From: Myxococcales bacterium | Lineage (GTDB): Bacteria > Myxococcota_A > Polyangia > Haliangiales > Haliangiaceae | Assembly (NCBI GenBank): GCA_016707895.1 | Contig: JADJGV010000003.1 | Location: 310,001 to 374,000, forward strand | DNA length: 64,000 nt | Direction: 5' to 3' | Shown here: piece after piece, positions 1 to 7,691 of the stretch | Position numbering within the stretch: position 1 is the first letter of the stretch | Layout: every line of letters begins with the position of its first letter | Notes under the pieces: generated by a model | Seen by the model: the letters and a program-made list of their open reading frames with translations, nothing else | Database searches by the model: none | Told to the model about the DNA's origin: nothing | Program-made: the position numbers and the translations under genes

Positions 1-1
1 G

Positions 2-130
2 CAGGTCGGGCGACGGCCTGGCACGTACCAGCTGTTGCCCGTGTCGAGCGCGGGGGTCCTCTCCGGGAACCCGCCGGAGATGATCGTCCTGGGCGATGCG
101 GGGCGTACCGATCAGCGCGACGTCACCTGA
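2..130 (+). CDS. C-terminal end of a protein truncated by the window
   Basis: An open frame enters from the left edge and ends at a TGA at 128-130. The 42 visible residues end in GDAGRTDQRDVT and have the composition of a real soluble protein rather than of a random GC-rich frame. The start lies outside the window, and nothing allows a function call. The end overlaps the 3' end of the leftward gene at 112-819 by 19 bases, so the two are convergent. Confidence 0.45.
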   Translation, partial: QVGRRPGTYQLLPVSSAGVLSGNPPEMIVLGDAGRTDQRDVT

Positions 131-819
131 TCGCTGGCGAGCGCATAGAGCTGCGCACGGCTCCAGCCGATCGTCCTGCGGGTCCGGCTGATCGCCCCGA
201 GCAGATCGAGCTCGTCTCGAACCTCGACCGACCTCGCTGCGCGCCGGCGCAGATCGGTGACCGCATCAAGCTCCGCCTCGCGCAGCACCGCAGCCAGGCG
301 CGGCAGCAAGTCACCCGCGCGCGCGTTCAGCTGCTGCGCAAGGTGACGCTGGAAGGTGCGGGCCTGGATGACGGGCCGGTGATGGGCGAGGCGATCGGGT
401 GCGGCCAGGCCACGAGCAGCGAGCTGACCCGCGAGGTTGACGGCCCACGGCATGGCCGGCTCCGCATCGATCGCGTCCCGGACCTCCGCGTAGACGCGGC
501 GGGCTACGGCAGTGGCGATCTTCGGCAGGTCGTCGGGCGCGTCGGCGACGAATCCAGCCTCCCGGCGTAGGCGCTCCACCGCATCGAGCTGGGTCAACGC
601 CGCCGCCAGCGTGTGCGGCCGAACCCCACCCGCGATCAGGTCCTGGGTCGCGAGGAGCTCGAGCGAGTCGAGCACGCGCGCCGGCGAGGGCGGGTCCGGC
701 GGCTCGACGGGCTCGGCCGACCACAGGATGCGCGTGGTGTAGTAGGTCGTCCAGCGTCGCAGGTGACCGCGAACCGCGGTGGTGGCCCAGGGCCGGTTCG
801 CGTGGCGTGGTGGCTCCAT
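112..819 (-). CDS. Hypothetical helical protein of the integrated element
   Basis: Unrecognised protein of 235 residues. It is mostly charged and Ala/Leu-rich with helix-like periodicity, has no signal peptide or membrane segment, and contains an Arg-rich stretch near the C-terminus (DLRRRAARSVEVRDELDLLG) that could bind nucleic acid. I chose the ATG at 819 (MEPPRHANRPW) because the 33 upstream residues of the longer frame are low-complexity Arg/Gly. It is the only leftward gene in the element and is divergent from the long rightward operon, an arrangement typical of a regulator or moron gene, but no helix-turn-helix is evident. Confidence 0.55.
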   Translation of the reverse strand: MEPPRHANRPWATTAVRGHLRRWTTYYTTRILWSAEPVEPPDPPSPARVLDSLELLATQDLIAGGVRPHTLAAALTQLDAVERLRREAGFVADAPDDLPKIATAVARRVYAEVRDAIDAEPAMPWAVNLAGQLAARGLAAPDRLAHHRPVIQARTFQRHLAQQLNARAGDLLPRLAAVLREAELDAVTDLRRRAARSVEVRDELDLLGAISRTRRTIGWSRAQLYALASDQVTSR

Positions 820-1284
820 GCCCACGTATCGACCGCTGCCGCGTGCGGTTGCCTGCGGGCGTCGTTGGCCGGCGCGGCCGGGTTGGCGGGGACGTTGGAG
901 TCCGTGTCGGCGAAGCACCGCGCGCCCGCCGACCGGCTACTTGCGCCGGTCGGCGGCCAGGTCAGCGGCCAGGGTCGAACGTTCGCGGTGACCTTGGCGG
1001 CAGCCCGCCGGCAGGCTTGGCGAGGAGATCTACCATCGCGTCTCGCGGCCCTCCCGCGTTCCCGAATCGGTCCGGAGGTTTGCGGGCAGGTCCGGGCCGA
1101 CGCGCCGGGGTTCGCGGCGACTGGCGCCGCAAAATCGCGTGCCAGGAATCGATCGCGAGAGCCCGATTCGGCGGCCGACTGGGCACGTTGCTCGCCCTAT
1201 TGAGTAACGAGCCGGCGTTCACGATCGGTTCTTCATCCCTCGCTGGGAGGGGTGTGTCCGGCTCGACGCCGGGGAAAGAGGTCC
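820..1284. other. Intergenic stretch between divergent genes
   Basis: About 465 bases separate the leftward gene from the first gene of the rightward operon. The short frames here (for example 962-1222 on the minus strand) have random Arg/Pro-rich composition and I do not believe them. The region should hold the promoters for both directions. I see no convincing sigma-70 or sigma-54 hexamers. A GAAAGAGG element just before 1285 serves as ribosome binding site. Confidence 0.5.
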
Positions 1285-3018
1285 ATGTCGGAACTCGCGA
1301 TCAATCAGTACGGAGAGTCGTTCGCGCCGCCACCCGACACGGCGCACTGGCTCGTGCGTCGGATGAACGACAACAAGCACGGCGGCCCGATGCAGACGTT
1401 CGGCGCGAACGGCAGACCGATCACGCTGCCCGCTGGTGCGAGCCTCGCCGACTTCCAGGCAGCGCTGCGGTCCCATGGGTGCACCGCCGGCCGGTACCGC
1501 CTCGACCCGCTCGACGCGCAAGGGCGTCCCCTCAAGGGCGCGCCGGTCGCGTATCTCCCCTATCCCCCCGAGCGCTCGGCGCCGTCGCCCGAGATCGTCG
1601 AGGCGCCGCGGAACGGCAACCTGCCGCCGACCACCGCGCCGACGTGGGCCGGGCCCGCGCCGGTTGCCCCCGTGGCCTGGTCGACCGGCGGCGCGTTCCC
1701 GCTGCCGGCCCCGGCGTCGCTGCTCGGCGCCGAGTACCTGCTCGGGGAGGCGCTGCGCGCTCAGACGGCGATGCTGGCGATCGTCGCCCAGACCAACGCG
1801 CAGATCAGCGCCCAGCAGTCGTCGCTGCTCAGCGCCGCGGCCGAGCTGGTGCGCGCGGCCGATGGCGCGAAGCTGCCGGCGCGCAAGCCGAGCGCGTTGC
1901 CGCCGGCGCCGCAGGTGATCGTGCAGCCCGTGCCGACGCCGACCTACGAGGAGTTCGAGGACGGCGACGACGACGAGGCCGCGCCGCCGCCGGTGTGGGC
2001 GCAGAAGGTCGGCGAGGTGGTGGACCAGCTGCTCCCGGTGGCGAAGATGGTCATCGGCCAGAAGATGGCCGACATGATGGGAGGCGGCACCGAGGTCGCC
2101 GCGCCGGTCGACGTCACGCCCGCTGGCGCGATCCGGAACGCCGTTGACGGCGCCGCAGACTTCGTCGAGGTGTCGCCCGAGTCCGCCGTCGAGCAGATCG
2201 ACTTCGCGCCGGCGGCCTGGTCGCACCTGGCGACGATCGTCCGGAAGCTCGGCCCGGCATGGAAGGCGCGCATCGACGCCCAGCTCGCTCGCATGGAGGC
2301 CGCCGAGCGGCGCGACTTCGTGTGCTCGCTGGTCTCGCTCAAGCTGCACGCCGCGTGCGACCACGTCGTCGCTGCCGTGTCGGTCGCCGAGCAACGCCAG
2401 ACGCGAGGCGGCGCGGGCGAGGTCGCTCGGTCCACGGCGATGCCGGCCTCGGGGCCAGCGGTCCAGGCGACCATCCGCGACATGGTCGAAGGCGCGATGG
2501 GCGGCGGCGGCACGGACGCCGGCGTGGTCGACGACGCCGGCGACACCGCACCGCCCCAGGGGCCACCAGGCACGAGCCCCTTGGCGGGCCTGTACGACAC
2601 GCTGGCCAACGAAGGCTCCGTGATCTCGCCGGTGCTGCGCCGCATCCCCGGCGGCGGGGCGACCGTCGAGGCGGCGGCCGAGACGCTGCTCGGTTCCGAG
2701 GCCGTGTCCGAGCTCAACGCGGCGATCGACTCGGTTCCCGAGCCGCCGATGGCGGCGATGCTGCGACCGGCATCGCCCGCGACGGCCCCAGGCGCCGCGT
2801 CGGTCTCGGACCCGAACGTCATGATGCGCTTGGCCGATGTGCTGGCGCAGCTCACGCCGGCCGAGCAAGCGACGGCGCGGCGGATCGCGTCGCGGCTGCC
2901 GCTTCCCGAGCGCAACGCGCTCCTGGGCCGCCTGATGGCGGTCCCGCTCCCCGACGCGGTCGACATCGTCCGTGACTCGATCGCGAAGTACGACGCCCAC
3001 GGTCGACCGTTCGGCTGA
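1285..3018 (+). CDS. Large Pro/Ala-rich hypothetical protein, first gene of the structural-type operon
   Basis: A 577-residue protein. The first 110 residues (MSELAINQYGESF onward) look globular. A Pro-rich stretch, a helical Ala/Gln-rich segment (QTNAQISAQQSSLL), an acidic patch (EEFEDGDDDE), a methionine-rich helical segment near KMADMMGGG and a helical C-terminal half follow. There is no signal peptide. The ATG at 1285 is preceded by AAAGAGG and fits better than an in-frame ATG 33 bases upstream. Size, low complexity and first place in the operon would suit a scaffold, spike-base or assembly protein, but no family is recognised. Confidence 0.75.
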   Translation: MSELAINQYGESFAPPPDTAHWLVRRMNDNKHGGPMQTFGANGRPITLPAGASLADFQAALRSHGCTAGRYRLDPLDAQGRPLKGAPVAYLPYPPERSAPSPEIVEAPRNGNLPPTTAPTWAGPAPVAPVAWSTGGAFPLPAPASLLGAEYLLGEALRAQTAMLAIVAQTNAQISAQQSSLLSAAAELVRAADGAKLPARKPSALPPAPQVIVQPVPTPTYEEFEDGDDDEAAPPPVWAQKVGEVVDQLLPVAKMVIGQKMADMMGGGTEVAAPVDVTPAGAIRNAVDGAADFVEVSPESAVEQIDFAPAAWSHLATIVRKLGPAWKARIDAQLARMEAAERRDFVCSLVSLKLHAACDHVVAAVSVAEQRQTRGGAGEVARSTAMPASGPAVQATIRDMVEGAMGGGGTDAGVVDDAGDTAPPQGPPGTSPLAGLYDTLANEGSVISPVLRRIPGGGATVEAAAETLLGSEAVSELNAAIDSVPEPPMAAMLRPASPATAPGAASVSDPNVMMRLADVLAQLTPAEQATARRIASRLPLPERNALLGRLMAVPLPDAVDIVRDSIAKYDAHGRPFG

Positions 3019-3080
3019 TCCCTCCAAGTCGCTGCGCTCGTGGCGAACCAGTCCTCCCTCACCTCCCCCAAAGGTCCCCC

Positions 3081-3152
3081 ATGTCCCTCCCTGCTCTCCT
3101 GTTCGTGCTGTTCGTCGTGTTCTGCGCCTGGACCATCAGGCGCTCGCGTTGA
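3081..3152 (+). CDS. 23-residue single-pass membrane miniprotein
   Basis: A tiny frame encodes MSLPALLFVLFVVFCAWTI followed by RRSR and a stop: one hydrophobic helix with a positive C-terminal tail. The ATG follows AAAGGTCCCCC, nearly the same leader that precedes the gene at 3959, which supports translation. It sits in an otherwise unexplained gap of the operon. Very small single-helix proteins are common among the membrane components of tailless lipid-containing phages and also among holin-like proteins. Either role is inference, but the combination of leader, composition and position makes a chance frame unlikely. Confidence 0.6.
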   Translation: MSLPALLFVLFVVFCAWTIRRSR

Positions 3153-3164
3153 CCGGAGGCCGCC

Positions 3165-3821
3165 ATGATCCTCGACCCCATCAACGACCGAGCGTGCCTC
3201 GACGCGCTGACCGCGCAGGTGCGGCAACGCGTCGACCCGCGGGCGCCCGACCGCTCGATGGCGGCCCTGGCGCGCGAGCTGGGCTCGACCGCAGCGCTGG
3301 TGCGGTGGCTGCGCCAGCAGCCGCAGCGTGACGATACCGGTGCGCCCGAGGACGGCCCGCGCGTCGACGCGTGTCGGCCGTCGCAGCGGGTGCGCTTCTT
3401 GCCGGTCGACCCGAACTGCGTCGAGCGCTCGCTGACCTACCTCGCCGTTGCGGAGCTGATCGATCCGCAGCCGTCCCGGCGCCTCGCCACCACGCGGACG
3501 CCTGCCGGGCTCCTGCACACCTATCCAGTCGAGGATGACCAGGCGGTCGTGCTCGATCCCCAGGTGCGCAACGGCGGCGAGCCGGGCTGCTGCGTGCGCA
3601 ACGGCGCCGGCGATCGCGAGCTGCGCTTGCGGATCTCGCCCGCGTTCGATCACGCGCTGCGCGTCGCCGCGCGCGCGGTCGCGATCGCCGGGCCGTCGAT
3701 GGCCCGGCCAGCCGCGAGCCTCGCGCTGGCGTCGGTTGGTGTGCCACCGACGGCGCTCGGCTCGATCGAACAGGCCCTCCGGGCCGAAGGCCTGACCCTG
3801 GGCTTGCCGTCCTCGCGCTAG
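3165..3821 (+). CDS. Hypothetical element protein
   Basis: A 218-residue soluble protein. The N-terminal part (ARELGSTAALVRWLRQQPQR, about residues 36-55) could be a small helical DNA-binding segment of HTH type, but I cannot confirm it. The middle has a beta-like stretch with two adjacent cysteines (GEPGCCVRNG), and the C-terminus is Ala/Leu-rich helix. A good GGAGG ribosome site lies eight bases before the ATG. It follows the miniprotein by 12 bases, so they are probably co-transcribed. Confidence 0.7.
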   Translation: MILDPINDRACLDALTAQVRQRVDPRAPDRSMAALARELGSTAALVRWLRQQPQRDDTGAPEDGPRVDACRPSQRVRFLPVDPNCVERSLTYLAVAELIDPQPSRRLATTRTPAGLLHTYPVEDDQAVVLDPQVRNGGEPGCCVRNGAGDRELRLRISPAFDHALRVAARAVAIAGPSMARPAASLALASVGVPPTALGSIEQALRAEGLTLGLPSSR

Positions 3822-3958
3822 CACCTGCAGTCGCCCTCGGCGCGTCACTCCGACGCGCCCGCTTCCACCTTCGCCTCACGCGTCATCTCGACGCGGCGTT
3901 CGCCGATGGCGCTCCATCGGCTCCCACCTGCCGGCGCCGCCGGCTGAAAGGTCCCCTC

Positions 3959-4492
3959 ATGTCCTCCGCTCGCTCGCTCCTCCGCATCATCGCGTCGCGG
4001 GTCATCCGCCCGCTGCCGACGCACGACGACACCTCGATCGACTGGCGGCCCGCCCGGGCCGCGGCCCGGACGCTGCTGGCGTGGGCGTGCGACGTCGCCC
4101 GGGCCCACGCGCCCGAGGACGACGATCGCGACGCGATCGATCGCGTCCAGTGCTACGTCGCCGCGCTCCTGGCGGGTCAGCGCATGTGCTGCCTGCCGGT
4201 CGACTTCACGCCCAGCGAGGTCGACGTGCTGATCACCGCCAGCACGCTGATCGACGCGTTCTCCCTGGATCTGGGCGCCGGCGCCGAGGCGCTCGGCGAG
4301 CTCATCGCGGGAGCCTACGCCGCGCGCGAGCCCCGCCACGCGACCGCGGCGGCCGGCGCGACCGTGTCGCTCTCGGAGCTGGCCCGGCTCATGGGCTGGG
4401 CGCCGCGCGGGCCGCGCGTGGCGCACGGACTCGGCGACGAGGCGGCCAACGACAACGAGGTGCGCACGGCGCGCGCCGAGGAGGGCCGGTAG
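3959..4492 (+). CDS. Hypothetical helical element protein
   Basis: A 177-residue, mostly helical protein with a basic N-terminus (MSSARSLLRIIASRVIRPL) and conserved-looking Cys residues (RVQCYVAALLAGQRMCCLPV). No catalytic motif is visible. The start is preceded by GAAAGGTCCCCTC, matching the leader of the miniprotein at 3081. One base separates its stop from the ATG of the next gene, which indicates translational coupling. Function unknown. Confidence 0.7.
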   Translation: MSSARSLLRIIASRVIRPLPTHDDTSIDWRPARAAARTLLAWACDVARAHAPEDDDRDAIDRVQCYVAALLAGQRMCCLPVDFTPSEVDVLITASTLIDAFSLDLGAGAEALGELIAGAYAAREPRHATAAAGATVSLSELARLMGWAPRGPRVAHGLGDEAANDNEVRTARAEEGR

Positions 4493-4493
4493 C

Positions 4494-5279
4494 ATGAAGG
4501 CGAAGCCCAAGGCCAAGAAGCCCGCCATCGTCCGGCACCGCGAGGTGCCGCCGCCGTGGGCGACCCGGCGCAACGCGGCCGCGAACGAGCGGGTCATCGA
4601 CATCCCGGGGCCGGTCCTCGAGCTGCCCGGCGGGTCGTCGAGCATGGCCCTCGTCCCGTACCGGCCGGCCGGCCCGGCGCGCGGCCCCGTCCGCAGCGTG
4701 GCGGCCCGCGTCGGCCAGGCCGCGCGGTCCGCGGCGAAGAAGGTGGGACCGACCGCCGCCGTCGAGCCGTTCTCGAAGGAGCGCGTCGGCAAGGCCGCGG
4801 CCTACACCGGCGGGCTGGTCGGTGCCACGCTCGCCGCGGGTGAGCTGGGTCTGGCGGCGTCCAAGCCGCTGGCCATCGGCGCGACCGCGGTCGGCGCGAT
4901 CGGCATGGCGTTCCTCGACTCGTACTGGCAGCAGCTCTCGCAGGGCGTGCTCGGCGCCGGCGTCGCGCAGCTGACGTCGGCGTTGCACACCGATCGGCTC
5001 CGGGCCAAGGCCGACAAGGAGGCGCAGCGGAAGCGCGAGCTCGAGCAGGCGATCGTCGCGATGGCCGTCCAGCAGGCCCACGCGGTCGCGTCGCAGACCG
5101 TCGCGGCGGCGCCGGCGGCGCAAGCGGGCAAGCCCGCCACGGCGCCGCAGCGGAACGCGATCGATCCGTTCGACCTGACGCCGGCCTATGCGGCGGTCGA
5201 CCAGGCGCACGCCGAGGTCGACGCGCGCAACGCCTGGGGCTGGGCGCCGACCGACGACGACTACGCCGCCGCGGCCTGA
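4494..5279 (+). CDS. Membrane-associated element protein with basic N-terminus
   Basis: 261 residues. The N-terminus is very basic (KAKPKAKKPAIVRHRE), the first about 95 residues are Pro/Arg-rich, and the middle (about 100-145) is a long Gly/Ala hydrophobic segment (GGLVGATLAAGELGLAASKP) that could form one or two membrane helices. A charged coiled-coil stretch (DKEAQRKRELEQAIVAM) and an acidic tail follow. A basic arm plus a membrane segment would suit a virion membrane protein contacting DNA, but this is inference. It starts one base after the preceding gene. Confidence 0.7.
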   Translation: MKAKPKAKKPAIVRHREVPPPWATRRNAAANERVIDIPGPVLELPGGSSSMALVPYRPAGPARGPVRSVAARVGQAARSAAKKVGPTAAVEPFSKERVGKAAAYTGGLVGATLAAGELGLAASKPLAIGATAVGAIGMAFLDSYWQQLSQGVLGAGVAQLTSALHTDRLRAKADKEAQRKRELEQAIVAMAVQQAHAVASQTVAAAPAAQAGKPATAPQRNAIDPFDLTPAYAAVDQAHAEVDARNAWGWAPTDDDYAAAA

Positions 5280-5303
5280 CGCGCGGCACATCCACTCGCA
5301 ACG

Positions 5304-5340
5304 CTCGAGGAGAGAACCGGGAGCGCAGGCTGCGCACGCG
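5304..5340 (+). repeat. Left arm of a ~37-base inverted repeat
   Basis: Read on the minus strand this stretch gives CGCGTGCGCAGCCTGC and then GCTCCCGGTTCTCTCC, followed by TCGAG. The same sequence, with two substitutions and a two-base insertion, lies on the plus strand at 6235-6272. The arms face each other across about 0.9 kb holding two genes. Confidence 0.8.
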
Positions 5341-5375
5341 TCGACGGTGGCCCCACCTCCAACCAAGGAACCTTC

Positions 5376-5843
5376 ATGGACGACATCACCCTCGACTTCG
5401 ACCCCCGCAACGCTTGGTTCAACACCAACGTCGCCTTCGCCCAGCCCCAGCCCCAGCCCCAGCCGATGATGGGGAGCTTCGGTCCCCGCCGGATCCCGTT
5501 CGTGAACTACACGCAGGCGCCGCGCCCGGTGCCGATGGTGCGGCCGCAGGCGGCGGCCCAGCCGATGGTCTACCTGCCGCCGACCTACGGCCCCGGCGCC
5601 TACCCGGTGCCGGTCCCCGTGCAGCGGCGCCGGCTCAGCGAGCTGACCGTCGGTGACCTGCTCCCGCTGGTCGCGCTCGGCCTGACCGCGCTGCGGTCGC
5701 TGCCGGCCGCGCCCACGGACGCGCGCGACACCGACACCAACCTCGTCAACCAGACGAAGTTCCTCGCGGCGATCGCGCAGCACTTCAAGGCGGACGCGCA
5801 GCTCAACGCGGTCGGCACCATCGCCGGCAAGCTGATCGGCTGA
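5376..5843 (+). CDS. Small Pro/Gln-rich protein with one hydrophobic segment
   Basis: 155 residues. It starts with an acidic, aromatic N-terminus (MDDITLDFDPRNAWFNTN), followed by a Gln-Pro repeat, a Pro/Tyr-rich extended region to residue 85, a hydrophobic helix (DLLPLVALGLTALRSL, about 95-110) and a short amphipathic C-terminus. The ATG follows CAAGGAACCTTC. With the next gene it lies between the two arms of a long inverted repeat (5304-5340 and 6235-6272). Function unknown. Confidence 0.7.
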   Translation: MDDITLDFDPRNAWFNTNVAFAQPQPQPQPMMGSFGPRRIPFVNYTQAPRPVPMVRPQAAAQPMVYLPPTYGPGAYPVPVPVQRRRLSELTVGDLLPLVALGLTALRSLPAAPTDARDTDTNLVNQTKFLAAIAQHFKADAQLNAVGTIAGKLIG

Positions 5844-5857
5844 TCGGAGTCATCACC

Positions 5858-6187
5858 ATGGCTGACTACGACCCCACCCCGCTGCTGTCGAACCCGATCG
5901 CGTGCATGACGTCGTGGCTCGGCGGCATCCTCCGCAGCCCGACCCCGAGCTACCAGCCGGCGCCGCCGCCGCCCCCGCCGCCGCCCCCGGTCCCGACGGT
6001 CGCGCGCGTGCGCGGGATCGTCACCGAGCGCGCGGCCATCACCGCGGCCGACGGCGAGTACTGCGGCGACGGCCCGATCGCCGTGCTGACGCTCGTCGTC
6101 GACGACGCCGAGACGGCCGCGACCGTGCTCGAGGCGCTCCACCACGGCGCGCAGATCCGCGTCACGACCGCGGGCGCTTGCGGCTGA
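5858..6187 (+). CDS. Small protein with polyproline hinge
   Basis: 109 residues: a short N-terminal segment (SNPIACMTSWLGGIL) that may lie at a membrane, a run of Pro at about residues 35-45, then a compact C-terminal domain of alternating beta strands (ARVRGIVTERAAI and IAVLTLVVDDAETAATVL). This anchor-hinge-domain layout is seen in small phage or envelope proteins. The start lies 14 bases after the previous stop, so the genes are co-transcribed. No family recognised. Confidence 0.65.
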   Translation: MADYDPTPLLSNPIACMTSWLGGILRSPTPSYQPAPPPPPPPPPVPTVARVRGIVTERAAITAADGEYCGDGPIAVLTLVVDDAETAATVLEALHHGAQIRVTTAGACG

Positions 6188-6234
6188 TCGCAGCGGCGAT
6201 CTGCCTGACCTGATCTGAACTCGCCCACCTCGCG

Positions 6235-6272
6235 CGCGTGCGCGGCCTGGGCTCCCGGTTCTCTCCCCTCGA
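6235..6272 (+). repeat. Right arm of a ~37-base inverted repeat
   Basis: Plus-strand copy of the arm at 5304-5340. The 16-base block GCTCCCGGTTCTCTCC is identical in both. It lies in the 131-base gap before the gene at 6319, while the left arm lies in the 96-base gap before 5376, so both arms are outside coding sequence. Confidence 0.8.
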
Positions 6273-6318
6273 TCTCCGCCTGTTCCCTCTTCGTCCTCTT
6301 CGCCCACCGGAGACCCCC

Positions 6319-7041
6319 ATGACCTCTCTCGCTTCCGCTCTTCCGATCAGCGCCACGTCCAACGCGGCGCCGGTCTTGCCGCTGTGGACGTCGTTGCGCA
6401 CGCTCTACCTCGCGCGGCGGCCGATGCTGATCGGCCCCGACGGCGAGGCGTATCCCGAGACCACGGTCGGTGACGTCCGCTCGATCGTCGCGCGCCTGTC
6501 GGCGGCGCTCGAGCACCCCCGCTTCGACCACGCCCAGCTCGCCGACGTGCGGCGCGCCTGGCGCGCGGTCGTCGCGCGCGTCCACCAGGCCAGCCGCGGG
6601 CGCGGCTGGTACCACGTCTTCCCCGACAACCTCGCGCTGTGGTGGCGCGACACCCGCCGCCTCGCCGAGGCGCTCGCTGCCGTCGATCACCGCCGGGGCG
6701 CGATCCGAGCGGTCGACGGGCTACCGTCGCTCACCGTCGCGTACGCCGACGCGCGCGTGCTGTGGGGTGACCTCCGCCACTGGTTCTTGCTCCGCCGCGC
6801 CGTCCGCCGCGATCCCGCGTCGCTGCTGACCTACCCGGTGACGACCGTCGCCGAGGTCGCGCACGTGACCTCGCTGCTCGCTGGCATGATCGGCGATCCC
6901 GCCCGTGCGGACGCGCTCCGCGCCCGCGTCGCCGAGGTCGCGCGCGGTCGCGCCGATGACGAGACCTATCCGGACACGGCGGCCTTCTGGTGCGCCGACA
7001 GCCGGCGCGCCATCGACGCCCTCCCTGAGGTCGCGTCGTGA
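6319..7041 (+). CDS. Two-copy YPETT-module protein
   Basis: A 240-residue helical protein made of two copies of a ~100-residue module. Copy 1 runs from LWTSLRTLYLARRP through AYPETTVGDVRSIV to DNLALWWRDTRRL. Copy 2 runs from LWGDLRHWFLLRR through LTYPVTTVAEVAHV to DTAAFWCADSRR. The same layout (aromatic-Leu start, YPxTT, helix, D/N-x-A-x-W) recurs in the next gene and, more weakly, at 12395. I preferred the ATG at 6319 over one 81 bases upstream because the extra residues are low-complexity and would run into the inverted-repeat arm. The stop overlaps the next start (GTGA). Function unknown. Confidence 0.75.
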   Translation: MTSLASALPISATSNAAPVLPLWTSLRTLYLARRPMLIGPDGEAYPETTVGDVRSIVARLSAALEHPRFDHAQLADVRRAWRAVVARVHQASRGRGWYHVFPDNLALWWRDTRRLAEALAAVDHRRGAIRAVDGLPSLTVAYADARVLWGDLRHWFLLRRAVRRDPASLLTYPVTTVAEVAHVTSLLAGMIGDPARADALRARVAEVARGRADDETYPDTAAFWCADSRRAIDALPEVAS

Positions 7042-7691
7042 CGGCGGCACCTGCGATCTCGCCCGTCCTCGTCGGACCGAGCGGCCAGCTGTCGACGCCA
7101 CTGGTCGGTAACCCGCTCGGCTTCTGGGAGGGGCTCCGCCTCGCCTACCTCACCGTCCGTCCCGGCTCGCGTGACGCGAGCGGCGTCACGTACCCGGAGA
7201 CGACCCACGCGGACGTCGCGCAGATCATCGCGGCCTGGTCGCGGGTCATCCAGCGGGACCACCGCCCCAGCGCAGACGCGGCTGGATACCGCGAGCGTTG
7301 GGAGTCCTACGTCGCGCAGCTCGAGGGTGGCCTCCGCGAGGGTCGGCCCGAGGCACGCTTCGCGGACAACCGCGCGTTCTGGCTCGTGCAGTCGCTCGAC
7401 CTGGCGCGCGGGCTGTCGGCCATGTACCGCGCTCCCACGACGATGGGTCAGGTGGCCGAGTCGGTGAAGACGACCATCGAGGATGCCGCGCGTACCGTGC
7501 GCGCCGCCGCCCTGGGCGCGGGCCCCGTCGCGATGGCGGACAAGGCGCTCGGAGGCGCGGGCGCGGTGTTCGGTGGCGGCACCTGGCGCGCGATCCGGAC
7601 GCCGTTGCTGGTCGGGGCTGCGCTCCTCGGGGCGCTCGTGATCGTGCCGCGGGTCTGGCCGCGCCGGCCCACGCACGCAGGAGGTGCGTGA
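7038..7691 (+). CDS. YPETT-module protein with C-terminal membrane anchor
   Basis: 217 residues beginning with GTG, overlapping the previous stop by four bases. Residues about 28-130 carry one copy of the module (FWEGLRLAYLTVRP, TYPETTHADVAQII, DNRAFWLVQSLDLARG). An Ala/Gly-rich helical region and a C-terminal membrane helix (PLLVGAALLGALVIVPRVW) with a basic tail follow. The stop overlaps the ATG of the lytic-enzyme gene by one base. A tail anchor next to a membrane-anchored wall hydrolase suggests a shared membrane or virion complex. Confidence 0.75.
   Translation: MTAAPAISPVLVGPSGQLSTPLVGNPLGFWEGLRLAYLTVRPGSRDASGVTYPETTHADVAQIIAAWSRVIQRDHRPSADAAGYRERWESYVAQLEGGLREGRPEARFADNRAFWLVQSLDLARGLSAMYRAPTTMGQVAESVKTTIEDAARTVRAAALGAGPVAMADKALGGAGAVFGGGTWRAIRTPLLVGAALLGALVIVPRVWPRRPTHAGGA

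Noticed and set aside
1180..1192. TGGGCACGTTGCT as a possible sigma-54 promoter
   Set aside because: The spacing between the GG and GC elements is too short for a -24/-12 promoter.
962..1222. Minus-strand 86-residue frame in the 820-1284 gap
   Set aside because: Its Arg/Pro-rich composition, lack of a ribosome site and lack of motifs make it look like a chance frame.
1219..3848. Two large minus-strand frames (602 and 634 residues)
   Set aside because: They are shadows of the rightward element operon, and their composition is not protein-like.
5446..5464. Short CCCCAG-type tandem repeat as a CRISPR or VNTR
   Set aside because: It is a Gln-Pro coding repeat within the small protein at 5376; no spacers or longer array exist.
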